From CAYMJK01 sp043101635 (GTDB taxonomy: Bacteria > Planctomycetota > Phycisphaerae > Phycisphaerales > UBA1924): DNA of 19,066 nucleotides. Below the pieces are notes generated by a model. That model was not told the origin of the DNA. It ran no database searches and saw only the letters and a program-made list of their open reading frames with translations. Shown in pieces: positions 7,670-14,219 of the stretch (its first letter is position 1; the number at the start of each line of letters is the position of its first letter). Both the position numbers and the translations under genes were made by a program. The DNA is taken from the NCBI GenBank assembly GCA_043101635.1, contig JBICIE010000225.1, positions 1-19,066 on the forward strand, in the 5' to 3' direction.

Positions 7670-8748
7670 GATCCTTCCCAGAGTATCGGTCGATCGGCGC
7701 CGGTGACGTGCGGCAGGGCGCAGCGCACGCCATCGTGCGCCAGGCAGCCGAGGACCGCCATGGCGGCGGCCTCGCGGTAGAGGGGATCGACACCGCTGTC
7801 GGCTGTTGTCGAGACCCCGGCGCCGGCGCGCTCAGCGATGGCGCGCACGAGGGCGCGGTTGCGGACGCTGCCGCCGGCGATGAGGATCCGCTGTGGCGGC
7901 GGATGGAGGGCGTTGAGGGTTCCGGCGATCACGCTGGCGACGGCCGCGGTGGCGCTGGTGAGGAGGTCGGCGGGCGCCAGGCCGGCGTGGGTGTCGAGCC
8001 AGCGCGCGATTGCGTCCGCTTCGTCTGCCGAGCCGAGCGAGCGTCCAGCGGTTGCCTGGGCGCTCAGGATGGCGGCCAGCGACTCGGTGGCGCGCGCATC
8101 GGGCTCGCCGCGGGACGCGCCGGCGCCGTCGGCGTCGAACGGAGCGTCCAGAGCTCGCCGGGCGGCGGCGTCCAGTGCGTGATTGCACGCACAGACATCG
8201 CGGGCATGGATCGCTTCGAGCCCGGCGCCGGCGGGCAGGAGCGTGATGTTGCAGAAGCCACCGAGGTTGACGATGACGCGGGTCTCGGCGCCGGAGCGGA
8301 AGAGGATCCAGTCGGCGACCGGCGTGATCGGGGCGCCCTGGCCGCCAGCGGCGAGGTCGGCGGCGCGCAGATCGGTCAGAACGGGACAGCCTGCGGCGCG
8401 CGCAATCGGCCACGGATTGACAAGCTGCCAGCTTGCCGGCGGATCGTGGAAGACGGTCTGGCCGTGGACGCACACGAGATCGGGATCGCCCGCCTCGGCG
8501 CGCAGCCGGCGCACGCCTTCGGCGTGCAGTTCGGCGAGGTCGAGTGAGAGGCGGGCGATGTCGCCGGCGGAAGCGGCCCGGCCGCGGGCGAGGGCGCGGA
8601 CGGGCTCGGCCAGGGCGCCGAAATCGAGGCTCACCGTCGCACCGATGCGGCAGCGCACGTCGAGGCCGGCGCCCTCGGCGGCGACCGCGGCGGCATCGAG
8701 TCCGTCGCAACTCGTGCCGGTCATGAAGCCGAAGGCGAGGCGAGTCAT
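7597..8748 (-). CDS. anmK: Anhydro-N-acetylmuramic acid kinase
   Basis: AnmK hydrolyses the 1,6-anhydro ring of anhMurNAc while phosphorylating it to MurNAc-6-phosphate, the substrate of MurQ encoded next. Visible family motifs: GFMTGTSCDGLDAA at 7-20, CVHGQTVFHDPP at 93-104, GGQGAPITPVADW around 125-137, NLGGFCNIT at 151-159 and a C-terminal ILIAGGSVRNRAL. The usual FDTGPGN segment reads RDVCACN here, keeping the catalytic-type Asp174 and the Asn. The ATG at 8748 gives the standard N-terminus; an in-frame ATG at 8802 would add 18 residues overlapping the upstream gene. No Shine-Dalgarno precedes 8748, but TACCGT lies 6 nt upstream. The C-terminal tail, rich in Pro and Thr, overlaps the start of murQ. 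Confidence 0.95.
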   Translation of the reverse strand: MTRLAFGFMTGTSCDGLDAAAVAAEGAGLDVRCRIGATVSLDFGALAEPVRALARGRAASAGDIARLSLDLAELHAEGVRRLRAEAGDPDLVCVHGQTVFHDPPASWQLVNPWPIARAAGCPVLTDLRAADLAAGGQGAPITPVADWILFRSGAETRVIVNLGGFCNITLLPAGAGLEAIHARDVCACNHALDAAARRALDAPFDADGAGASRGEPDARATESLAAILSAQATAGRSLGSADEADAIARWLDTHAGLAPADLLTSATAAVASVIAGTLNALHPPPQRILIAGGSVRNRALVRAIAERAGAGVSTTADSGVDPLYREAAAMAVLGCLAHDGVRCALPHVTGADRPILWEGSWTNLAPARMQGPPTAPTRPTAPG

Positions 8749-8754
8749 GGGCGG

Positions 8755-8760
8755 ACGGTA
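8755..8760 (-). promoter_or_regulatory. TANNNT -10-like box before anmK
   Basis: TACCGT, then 6 nt (CCGCCC), then the ATG. The sequence CTACCRTCSGCCC plus start codon is nearly the same as that in front of rdgB. It would be an internal promoter giving a leaderless anmK-murQ-symporter-nagZ transcript. Function is inferred from position only. Confidence 0.45.
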
Positions 8761-8776
8761 GCAGTGCTGCTGCGCG

Positions 8777-9697
8777 CTATGGGCTGACCAGAGGCGGATC
8801 ATCGTCGGTTCCGCCGCCGCTGAACAGGCGGTTGGTGGCTCTCGGACCGTCGATCAGCACCTCGCCGCCATCGCCGACTTCGTACCCCAGATCGCGCAGG
8901 TTCGTGGTTTCGGCGTGGCCGTCGCAGAAGGCCATGTTCGTGCTGTTGCGGTGGCGCTCGTGCGGGGCCGAGCGGTGCTGCGGGGCGCGGTTGCGCCGGT
9001 CGGCGTAGTCGGCTCCGGGGACAAGCCGCGGCGGATCGATGATGTACCCGTGGCCGCCGAGCGCGGTCAGTTCCGGATGGCGCGAGCCGTCCGGCAGGTT
9101 GGGCGTGCGGGCGCTGGCGGGCTTGCCGGCGGCCGTGCCCATCGAGTCGCCGAACAGCGCGGTGCTGGAAGGAAGCACCGAGCTTGCGCGCACGGGGAAG
9201 TTGATGAAGCCGGCGCCCTCAGTGTCGTAGCGCCAGCGGGCGTTGCCCAGGAACTGGTGGTTGTAGCCGTAGGGGCAGTTGCGCGTGCTGATCCAGTCGC
9301 TTGCCTCGGGGCACAGGAAGATCTCGTTCTGGATCGGGTAGCTGTGCTCGTCGGCGGGGTCTTCGCTTGGCTCGCCGTAGGCGTAGAAGCCCGCGGCGGA
9401 GCCCATGATGGCGAACCAGCGGGGCCGGTAATGCTCGCCGTTGCCGATGAAGGTCAGGTTCTTCTTCACATCCGAGAAGCGGCCGGGCTGACCGGGGATG
9501 GAGAGGTCGTCGTTCTCGCCAGCGTACAAAGCCCAACCAACTGCAAGCTGGCGCATGTTGGAGAGGCAGCGGACGGTTCGTCCGCTCGTGCGGGCGCCGG
9601 AGAGGGCGGGCAGGAGGATGGCGATCAGCGTCGCGATGATGGCAATGACCACCAGCAGCTCGATCAGGGTGAACGCTCTGGCCGGGTTGCCGGGCAC
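8777..9697 (-). CDS. Prepilin-type N-terminal methylation domain protein with H-x9-DG box
   Basis: The N-terminus has the type IV prepilin/pseudopilin signature ARAFTLIELLVVIAIIATLIA followed by ILLPALSGAR, which prepilin peptidase would cut before the Phe. The C-terminal half carries H-x9-DG (His...NMAFCDG), a hallmark of the many planctomycete DUF1559-type exported proteins of unknown role. Prepilin-like assembly or surface display is inferred. No ATG lies close to the signature. I chose GTG at 9697 because it leaves a short leader (VPGNPARA) and has TACCAT exactly 6 nt upstream; TTG at 9727 is the alternative, and the frame is open to 10003. anmK begins 28 bp after its stop, so it may head the recycling operon, though a functional link is not evident. 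Confidence 0.85.
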   Translation of the reverse strand: MPGNPARAFTLIELLVVIAIIATLIAILLPALSGARTSGRTVRCLSNMRQLAVGWALYAGENDDLSIPGQPGRFSDVKKNLTFIGNGEHYRPRWFAIMGSAAGFYAYGEPSEDPADEHSYPIQNEIFLCPEASDWISTRNCPYGYNHQFLGNARWRYDTEGAGFINFPVRASSVLPSSTALFGDSMGTAAGKPASARTPNLPDGSRHPELTALGGHGYIIDPPRLVPGADYADRRNRAPQHRSAPHERHRNSTNMAFCDGHAETTNLRDLGYEVGDGGEVLIDGPRATNRLFSGGGTDDDPPLVSP

Positions 9698-9703
9698 AAA
9701 CAG

Positions 9704-9709
9704 ATGGTA
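9704..9709 (-). promoter_or_regulatory. TANNNT -10-like box before prepilin-like gene
   Basis: TACCAT, then 6 nt (CTGTTT), then GTG at 9697. The same hexamer is found before rdgB. It supports the GTG start and a leaderless transcript. Confidence 0.45.
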
Positions 9710-9823
9710 CAGCGTTTCCTGCGGCAATACCGCGCCGGAGGGGGGCGTTTGGCCATCGGACTTGGAACTGAATCCGCCGGCCGGGTAAGGGAGGCCCGGA
9801 CCGGGCAGCACAAGGAGATGGTC

Positions 9824-10690
9824 ATGTACCGACCACTGATCGTGTGCGCGATCGGCGCACTGCTTACGGCTCCCCTCGCGGCGCAGGTGGATACGCAGAA
9901 CCCGAACCAGGACGCTCCGCAGCGCCGGGCCCAGCGGGCGCCCCGGGCGGACGCCCCGCGGCAGCGCATGGCGCAGCCGGCGCCCAACGTGGACAGACCG
10001 CAAGCTCAGCAGCAGGCGCCGCAGGGTCCCGGCTACTGGGCTCGTCAGCCGCGTGCCGACGGGACCCCGCGTCTCGGGCTGCGCCAGGGCGCCCGGCTGC
10101 GTGACGGCTCATGCGGCTGCGAGTGCGGCGAGGATCGTGGCACGGGCGCGGGCCTCGGACCGGGCGCCGGCAATCGCACCGGCGAGCCTCGCCAGATGCA
10201 GGGTCAGGCGCCTGGGCGCGGCCGGGCCCTCGCTCCGGGCGGACGCAATGTGCAGCCGCAACGGGCCCAGCCTCAGCGCGGCATGCGGGCGAATCCCCAG
10301 GGGCGCGGCCAGGGCGCGATCAACCGTCCCGGACAGCGCCAGGCGCAGCCGCAGCAGGCGCCGCCCCGGCAGCGCGCTATGCGGGCGACGCCGCGGGGCC
10401 AGGGCCCGGCGATGAATCGACCCGGGCGCGGCATGTCGCGCCAGCAGGCGCTGCCGCCGCGTGGGCTGGGTCAGGCGGCGCCGGGCCAGCGTGGCCCGGG
10501 CGCGGCGAATCGGCCCGGTCGGGCTGGACAGCCCGGGATGGGCGGGCGCGGTCAGGGCCAGGGGCTGGGTCAGGGACCGGGAATGGGCCCGGGAATGGGT
10601 CGGGGCCGTGGTCAAGGACTGAGCCGGGGCATGGGGCCGGGGCGCGGGGGGCCGCCTCCGGCCGACCCGGCGCCGGGCGGCCTCGAGTAA
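9824..10690 (+). CDS. Secreted low-complexity Gly/Arg/Gln/Pro-rich protein
   Basis: A 288-residue protein with a clear signal peptide (MYRPLIVCAIGALLTAPLAAQ, cut near AAQ-VDT) and a strongly basic, disordered mature part made mostly of Gly, Arg, Gln, Pro, Ala and Met. Degenerate units recur, each carrying RGQG or RGPG then 2-4 residues and NRPGR/NRPGQ (three clear copies in the second half), and the tail is Gly-Met-Gly-Arg repeats. One cysteine cluster (GSCGCECGED) lies near residue 100. The start is ATG 9824, with AAGGAG six nt upstream; the ATG at 9818 touches the ribosome site. It diverges from the prepilin-like gene. No named family is recognised; binding of nucleic acid, polysaccharide or metal are all possible but untested. 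Confidence 0.75.
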   Translation: MYRPLIVCAIGALLTAPLAAQVDTQNPNQDAPQRRAQRAPRADAPRQRMAQPAPNVDRPQAQQQAPQGPGYWARQPRADGTPRLGLRQGARLRDGSCGCECGEDRGTGAGLGPGAGNRTGEPRQMQGQAPGRGRALAPGGRNVQPQRAQPQRGMRANPQGRGQGAINRPGQRQAQPQQAPPRQRAMRATPRGQGPAMNRPGRGMSRQQALPPRGLGQAAPGQRGPGAANRPGRAGQPGMGGRGQGQGLGQGPGMGPGMGRGRGQGLSRGMGPGRGGPPPADPAPGGLE

Positions 10691-10713
10691 TCGAACGCAA
10701 CTCCCTTGCGAGC

Positions 10714-10750
10714 TGGCGCCCCCGGGAGAGACCCGGGGGTTGCCACTTTT
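10714..10750 (+). terminator. Rho-independent terminator of the low-complexity protein gene
   Basis: TGGC-G-CCCCCGGG, loop AGAGA, then CCCGGGGG-TT-GCCA form a hairpin with an 8-bp perfect core, extended by TGGC/GCCA, followed by CTTTT. It lies 24 bp past the stop codon and separates the gene from the converging rpiA. Confidence 0.8.
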
Positions 10751-10758
10751 GAGGGCGC

Positions 10759-11451
10759 TCAGCGTTCGGGGGGGAGCAGTCGGTCGACCTGGCCGTTGCC
10801 GGCGTCGACGAGGACCTCGTCGGCCTCGGTGAGGAAGAGGCCGTGGTCGATCACGCCGGGGATCGCGTTGAGGGCGTCGGCGAGTTCCTCGAGATCGACG
10901 TCGCCGATCATGGCGTCCACGATGAGGTTGCCGTTGTCGGTGAGGAAGAGGTGGCCATCGAGGGTGCGCCGGCACACGCCGGCCAGGCCCATGTCGCGCA
11001 GCTCGGCCCGGATGCTGGCGAGGCCGAAGGCCATGACGGCGATGGGCAGCGGGTTGTTGGCGCCGAGCCGGTCGACCATCTTGGAACGGTCGACCATGTA
11101 GATGCGCCGGCGGGCGGCCCAGGCGATCATGCGTTCGCGGGTCATGGCGCCGCCGGAGCCCTTGAGCATGCGGAGCTGCGCATCGATCTCGTCGGCGCCG
11201 TCGAACATGTAGTCGAGGCTCTCGACGGTGGCGAAGTCGCAGACAGGCAGGCCCAACTCGCGGCCGAGGGCCTCGGATCCTTCGCTGGTTGAGACGCAGC
11301 GGATATCAAGCTTCTCCCTGTGGTAGCGCTCGGCGAGGGCGCGGATGCCGCGCTTGGCGGTGCGCCCGGTGCCCATGCCGACGGTCATGCCGCTGCGGAT
11401 TTCGGCGATGGCGGCGATGGCCAGCGCATCCTGTGTCTGCTGCTCACTCAA
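10759..11451 (-). CDS. rpiA: Ribose-5-phosphate isomerase A
   Basis: RpiA interconverts ribose-5-phosphate and ribulose-5-phosphate in the cytoplasmic pentose phosphate pathway. Motifs seen: GMTVGMGTGRTAKRGI at 21-36 (phosphate loop), DGADEID at 84-90 with catalytic Asp84 and Asp87, LKGSGGAMTRE with Lys97 and Glu106 at the same spacing as in E. coli, VDRSKMVDRLG, and TDNGNLIVDA near the end. Length 230 is normal. The start is TTG at 11451: an AGGGGA ribosome site lies 6-7 nt before it and the resulting N-terminus (SEQQTQDALAIAA) fits the family. It overlaps the end of the aldehyde dehydrogenase gene by 8 nt, so both are one operon with translational coupling. Confidence 0.95.
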   Translation of the reverse strand: MSEQQTQDALAIAAIAEIRSGMTVGMGTGRTAKRGIRALAERYHREKLDIRCVSTSEGSEALGRELGLPVCDFATVESLDYMFDGADEIDAQLRMLKGSGGAMTRERMIAWAARRRIYMVDRSKMVDRLGANNPLPIAVMAFGLASIRAELRDMGLAGVCRRTLDGHLFLTDNGNLIVDAMIGDVDLEELADALNAIPGVIDHGLFLTEADEVLVDAGNGQVDRLLPPER

Positions 11452-12967
11452 AGCGGATCCCCTGGGCTAGTCGCAATTCCGTCCCCGAGTTGATCGAGCA
11501 GGTCTGGCGGCGCATGTAGGCCTTCCATGAGTCCGAGCCGCTCTCGCGTCCGCCGCCGGTGTCCTTCTCGCCGCCGAAGGCGCCGCCGATCTCGGCGCCG
11601 CTGGTACCGCTGTTGATGTTGGCGATGCCGCAGTCGCTGCCGGCCGGGCCGAGGAAGCGCTCGCTGGCGCGCAGGTCGTTGGTGAACATGGCGCTGGAGA
11701 GCCCCTGGTCGACCTCGTTGTGCCGAGCCAGCGCATCATCGAGGTCGTTGTAGGTGAAGGTGTAGAGGATCGGCGCGAAGGTCTCCTCCCGGGCGATCGC
11801 GAGGCCGCCGGCGGGGGCGCGGACGATGGTGGGCTCGACGAACCAGCCTCCCAGCGGGTTGCCGTCGGCGCCGGACGGACGGGCCACGCTGCCGCCGACG
11901 AGCACTTCGCCGCCCTGAGCGCGGGCCTGCTCGATGGCGGCAAGATAGTCGTCGACTGCGCGCTGGCCGATGACCGGCCCGACCAGCACACCTTCCTCGA
12001 GTGGATCGCCAATACGGATGGTGCGGTAGGCGGCGATCATGCGCTCGAGGAAGTCGTCGGCGATCGATTCGTGCAGCAGCAGGCGGCGCGTGGTGGTGCA
12101 GCGCTGGCCGGCGGTGCCGACGGCGCCGAAGACGCAGGACTTGAGGGCCAGATCGAGATCGGCGGTCGCATCGACGATGGCGGCGTTGTTGCCGCCGAGT
12201 TCCAGCAGGCAGCGGCCAAGACGCTGCGCCACGACGGCGCCGACGCGCCGGCCCATGCGGCAGGAGCCGGTGGCGCTGATCAGCGGCAGGCGCCGATCGG
12301 CGATGAGCGATTCGCCGATCTCATCGTCGGTCCCGATGATGAGGCGGAAGACGCCGGGGTAGCCCATCTCGGTGGCGACGCGATCGGCGATCATGTTGGA
12401 CGCCAGCGCCGTCAGCGGCGCCAGCAGCGACGGCTTCCAGATGACGACGTCGCCGCAGACCGCCGCGAGCATCGCGTTCCAGCCCCAGACGGCGTTGGGG
12501 AAGTTGAAGGCGGTGATGACGCCGATGGGCCCGAGCGGATGCCACTGCTCGAACATGCGATGCTGATCGCGTTCGCTGGGGAGCGTCGGGCCGCCGAGCT
12601 GGCGGCTGAGGCCGACGGCAAAGTCGGCGATGTCGATCGTCTCCTGCACCTCGCCGAGGCCCTCGGGGAGGATCTTGCCGACCTCCATGGAAACGAGGCG
12701 ACCGAGGGCGTTCTTGTGGGCGCGCAGTTCGTCGCCGATGGCGCGCACGACGAGGCCGCGCTGCGGCGCTGGAACCATGCGCCAGATGCGGAAGGTCTCG
12801 ACGGCTTCGGCAAGCTGCTGCTGGAGCGCTGCGCGGTCATCGAGCGCGATGGCGCCGATGGGCTTGCCCGTGGCGGGATTGACGCTCTCGATTGCGCCCG
12901 CTCCGGCGCGCGCCCGGAAGCGAGGATGGTCGCGAAGCCCCAGTTCGGTGATCGGGTCGGCAGTCAC
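11444..12967 (-). CDS. Aldehyde dehydrogenase, ALDH7 (antiquitin-like) type
   Basis: A 507-residue NAD(P)-dependent aldehyde dehydrogenase. Catalytic residues are visible: Asn155 in AFNFPN, Lys178 in IWKPS, Glu256 in LLELGGNN and the nucleophile Cys290 in GTAGQRC. The C-terminal SDSWKAYMRRQTCSIN followed by LAQGIRFE is characteristic of ALDH7, whose members oxidise alpha-aminoadipic semialdehyde/piperideine-6-carboxylate in lysine breakdown, or related semialdehydes. The substrate in this organism is inferred only, as no lysine-degradation partner is nearby. The start is GTG at 12967, with no ribosome site but TAGACT 7 nt upstream. rpiA follows with an 8-nt overlap. It diverges from rdgB across 58 bp. 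Confidence 0.93.
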   Translation of the reverse strand: MTADPITELGLRDHPRFRARAGAGAIESVNPATGKPIGAIALDDRAALQQQLAEAVETFRIWRMVPAPQRGLVVRAIGDELRAHKNALGRLVSMEVGKILPEGLGEVQETIDIADFAVGLSRQLGGPTLPSERDQHRMFEQWHPLGPIGVITAFNFPNAVWGWNAMLAAVCGDVVIWKPSLLAPLTALASNMIADRVATEMGYPGVFRLIIGTDDEIGESLIADRRLPLISATGSCRMGRRVGAVVAQRLGRCLLELGGNNAAIVDATADLDLALKSCVFGAVGTAGQRCTTTRRLLLHESIADDFLERMIAAYRTIRIGDPLEEGVLVGPVIGQRAVDDYLAAIEQARAQGGEVLVGGSVARPSGADGNPLGGWFVEPTIVRAPAGGLAIAREETFAPILYTFTYNDLDDALARHNEVDQGLSSAMFTNDLRASERFLGPAGSDCGIANINSGTSGAEIGGAFGGEKDTGGGRESGSDSWKAYMRRQTCSINSGTELRLAQGIRFE

Positions 12968-12974
12968 GGCGCAG

Positions 12975-12980
12975 AGTCTA
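12975..12980 (-). promoter_or_regulatory. TANNNT -10-like box before the ALDH gene
   Basis: TAGACT, 7 nt (CTGCGCC), then GTG at 12967. With the rdgB box it accounts for both ends of the 58-bp divergent intergenic space, which is too short for two ordinary leaders. Confidence 0.5.
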
Positions 12981-13013
12981 GGCCACGGGCCGGGCGGCTC
13001 GCAGCGCCTGCGC

Positions 13014-13019
13014 TACCAT
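13014..13019 (+). promoter_or_regulatory. TANNNT -10-like box before rdgB
   Basis: TACCAT, 6 nt (CGGCCC), then GTG at 13026, with no Shine-Dalgarno between. The predicted transcript would start at or next to the start codon. Confidence 0.5.
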
Positions 13020-13025
13020 CGGCCC

Positions 13026-14219
13026 GTGTCACTTGACCGCATCGTGATCGCGACGGGCAACCCGCACAAGGTCCGCGAGCTGCGCGCGATTCTGGAGAAG
13101 CTCGGGATCGGCGCGGTGGCGCTGGCGGATCTGGGCGCATACGATGAGGCGCCTGAGACCGGGGACACGTTCGAGGCGAACGCCTCGACCAAGGCGCTGT
13201 ACTACGCCCGCGCAACGGGCCTGGCGTGCCTCGCCGATGACTCGGGCCTCGAGGTCGACGCCCTTGCCGGGGCGCCGGGCGTGATCAGCAGTCACTGGTG
13301 CACCGACGGGCGCGAGGCGGGGATGTCGCGCGACCAGCGCGATCGGCTGAACAACGAGCGTCTGCTGCGCGAGCTGGAGGGCGTGGCGCCGGAGGATCGC
13401 GCTGCGCGGTTCGTGTGCGTGATGGCGCTGGCGGGGCAGGTGAAGGAGGCGGCAGGTCCTGGTGGCACAGGCGTCTCGCCTGTGCTTCCGTCCATCGGGC
13501 CCCGTCTTGTCACCAGCCGGCGAAACCTCCCACACTGGCAGGCTGGAGGTTCGACGTACTTCGTGACCTTCCGGGTCGCCGCAGGAGAATTGGTGGGCTC
13601 AGAGCGGGAGATCGTGCTGGAAGCGTGCCGCTTCGTTCATGAGCGAAGCGCCTGGGTCGAAATAGTCGTTGTTATGCCAGACCATGTGCACATGATGCTC
13701 AAGCCCATGCCGCGCGCGGCGGGCGGCTGGACTCCGCTCGGCTCCGTGCTGCACAGCATCAAGAGTTTCACCGCGCACCGCATTCTCAAAGCCCGGGATC
13801 AACACGGCCGGCTGTGGCAGGACGAGTCTTTCGACCGCATCGTGCGCGATGCAGATGAATTCGAGGAGAAGTGGGAGTACATGCGACTGAATCCGGTGAG
13901 GGCGGGAATCGTCGGTGATCCACGCAACTACCCGTACCTCTGGATTCCGCAGCGGAAGCCTGTGTCGCACAGGCGAGACGCCTGTGCCACCCGCGCTTCG
14001 GCAATCCTCGCCACGACCCGCGGGACGCTCGAGGGTAGGATCGGGTTGCCGGGGGAGGTTCCGCGCGGCCAGGGGGGGTTCGGGTATGACCCGATGTTCC
14101 TGGTGGCGCCGGAGTATGCGCGAACCAGTGCGGAGCTTGATCCGCACGAGAAGAACGCGCGCAGCCATCGGGCGATGGCGGCGCGGCTGATGGCGAAGCG
14201 CATCGCGCATCTGCGCTGA
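13026..14219 (+). CDS. rdgB: RdgB/HAM1 XTP/dITP diphosphatase interrupted in frame by a RAYT element
   Basis: RdgB hydrolyses non-canonical purine triphosphates (dITP, XTP) to monophosphates, keeping them out of DNA and RNA. The N-terminal part (residues 1-145) has IVIATGNPHKVREL, ETGDTFEANASTKA, DDSGLEVDALAGAPGV and ARFVCVMAL. The C-terminal part (323-397) has the TLEGRI strand, RGQGGFGYDPMF and the NARSHRAMA motif. Together these 220 residues make a complete RdgB. Between them, residues 146-322 are a RAYT transposase with its palindromic ends, entered and left exactly at codon boundaries with no stop or frameshift. The start GTG at 13026 gives the normal family N-terminus and lacks a ribosome site. 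The product is either a 397-residue chimera or a disrupted enzyme; the intact frame favours continued translation of the whole. Confidence 0.93.
   Translation: MSLDRIVIATGNPHKVRELRAILEKLGIGAVALADLGAYDEAPETGDTFEANASTKALYYARATGLACLADDSGLEVDALAGAPGVISSHWCTDGREAGMSRDQRDRLNNERLLRELEGVAPEDRAARFVCVMALAGQVKEAAGPGGTGVSPVLPSIGPRLVTSRRNLPHWQAGGSTYFVTFRVAAGELVGSEREIVLEACRFVHERSAWVEIVVVMPDHVHMMLKPMPRAAGGWTPLGSVLHSIKSFTAHRILKARDQHGRLWQDESFDRIVRDADEFEEKWEYMRLNPVRAGIVGDPRNYPYLWIPQRKPVSHRRDACATRASAILATTRGTLEGRIGLPGEVPRGQGGFGYDPMFLVAPEYARTSAELDPHEKNARSHRAMAARLMAKRIAHLR
13461..13485 (+). repeat. Left REP hairpin / terminal inverted repeat
   Basis: GGTG followed by a hairpin with 9-bp perfect arms GCACAGGCG/CGCCTGTGC around TCT. 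It encodes GGTGVSPV in the rdgB frame. The GGTG tail beside a hairpin is the usual REP guide-and-foot arrangement. Confidence 0.93.
13967..13991 (-). repeat. Right REP hairpin / terminal inverted repeat
   Basis: Exact reverse complement of the left repeat: arms GCACAGGCG/CGCCTGTGC around AGA, then CACC. It encodes RRDACAT. An adjacent CCTGTG at 13959-13964 can pair instead with CACAGG at 13968-13973, so two hairpins compete here. Confidence 0.93.

Larger units (their letters stand above)
13461..13991 (+). mobile_element. RAYT (REP-associated tyrosine transposase, Y1/IS200-like) element inside rdgB
   Basis: The 531-bp element (177 codons) is bounded by perfect 25-bp inverted repeats, each a REP hairpin. 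Its coding part shows RAYT features: RRNLPHWQAGGSTYFVTFR at the start, the HUH metal motif in MPDHVHMML (His220 and His222 of the fused frame), LHSIKSFTAHRIL, GRLWQDESFDRIVRD and YMRLNPVRAGI. It reads in the same direction and frame as rdgB and has neither its own stop nor a clear ATG; GTG at 13482 is the only early in-frame start. The usual catalytic tyrosine position (EYFD in many relatives) seems to be Ser268. RAYTs mobilise REP palindromes as single-stranded DNA and usually stand alone between genes. No target duplication is evident. Confidence 0.88.

Noticed and set aside
11720..13036. 438-residue open frame on the plus strand
   Set aside because: Antisense to the aldehyde dehydrogenase, which has all its catalytic residues; the frame shows only shadow composition.
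13461..13991. The rdgB insertion as an intein
   Set aside because: There is no N-terminal Cys/Ser splice site or terminal His-Asn, and the content is a RAYT with REP ends.
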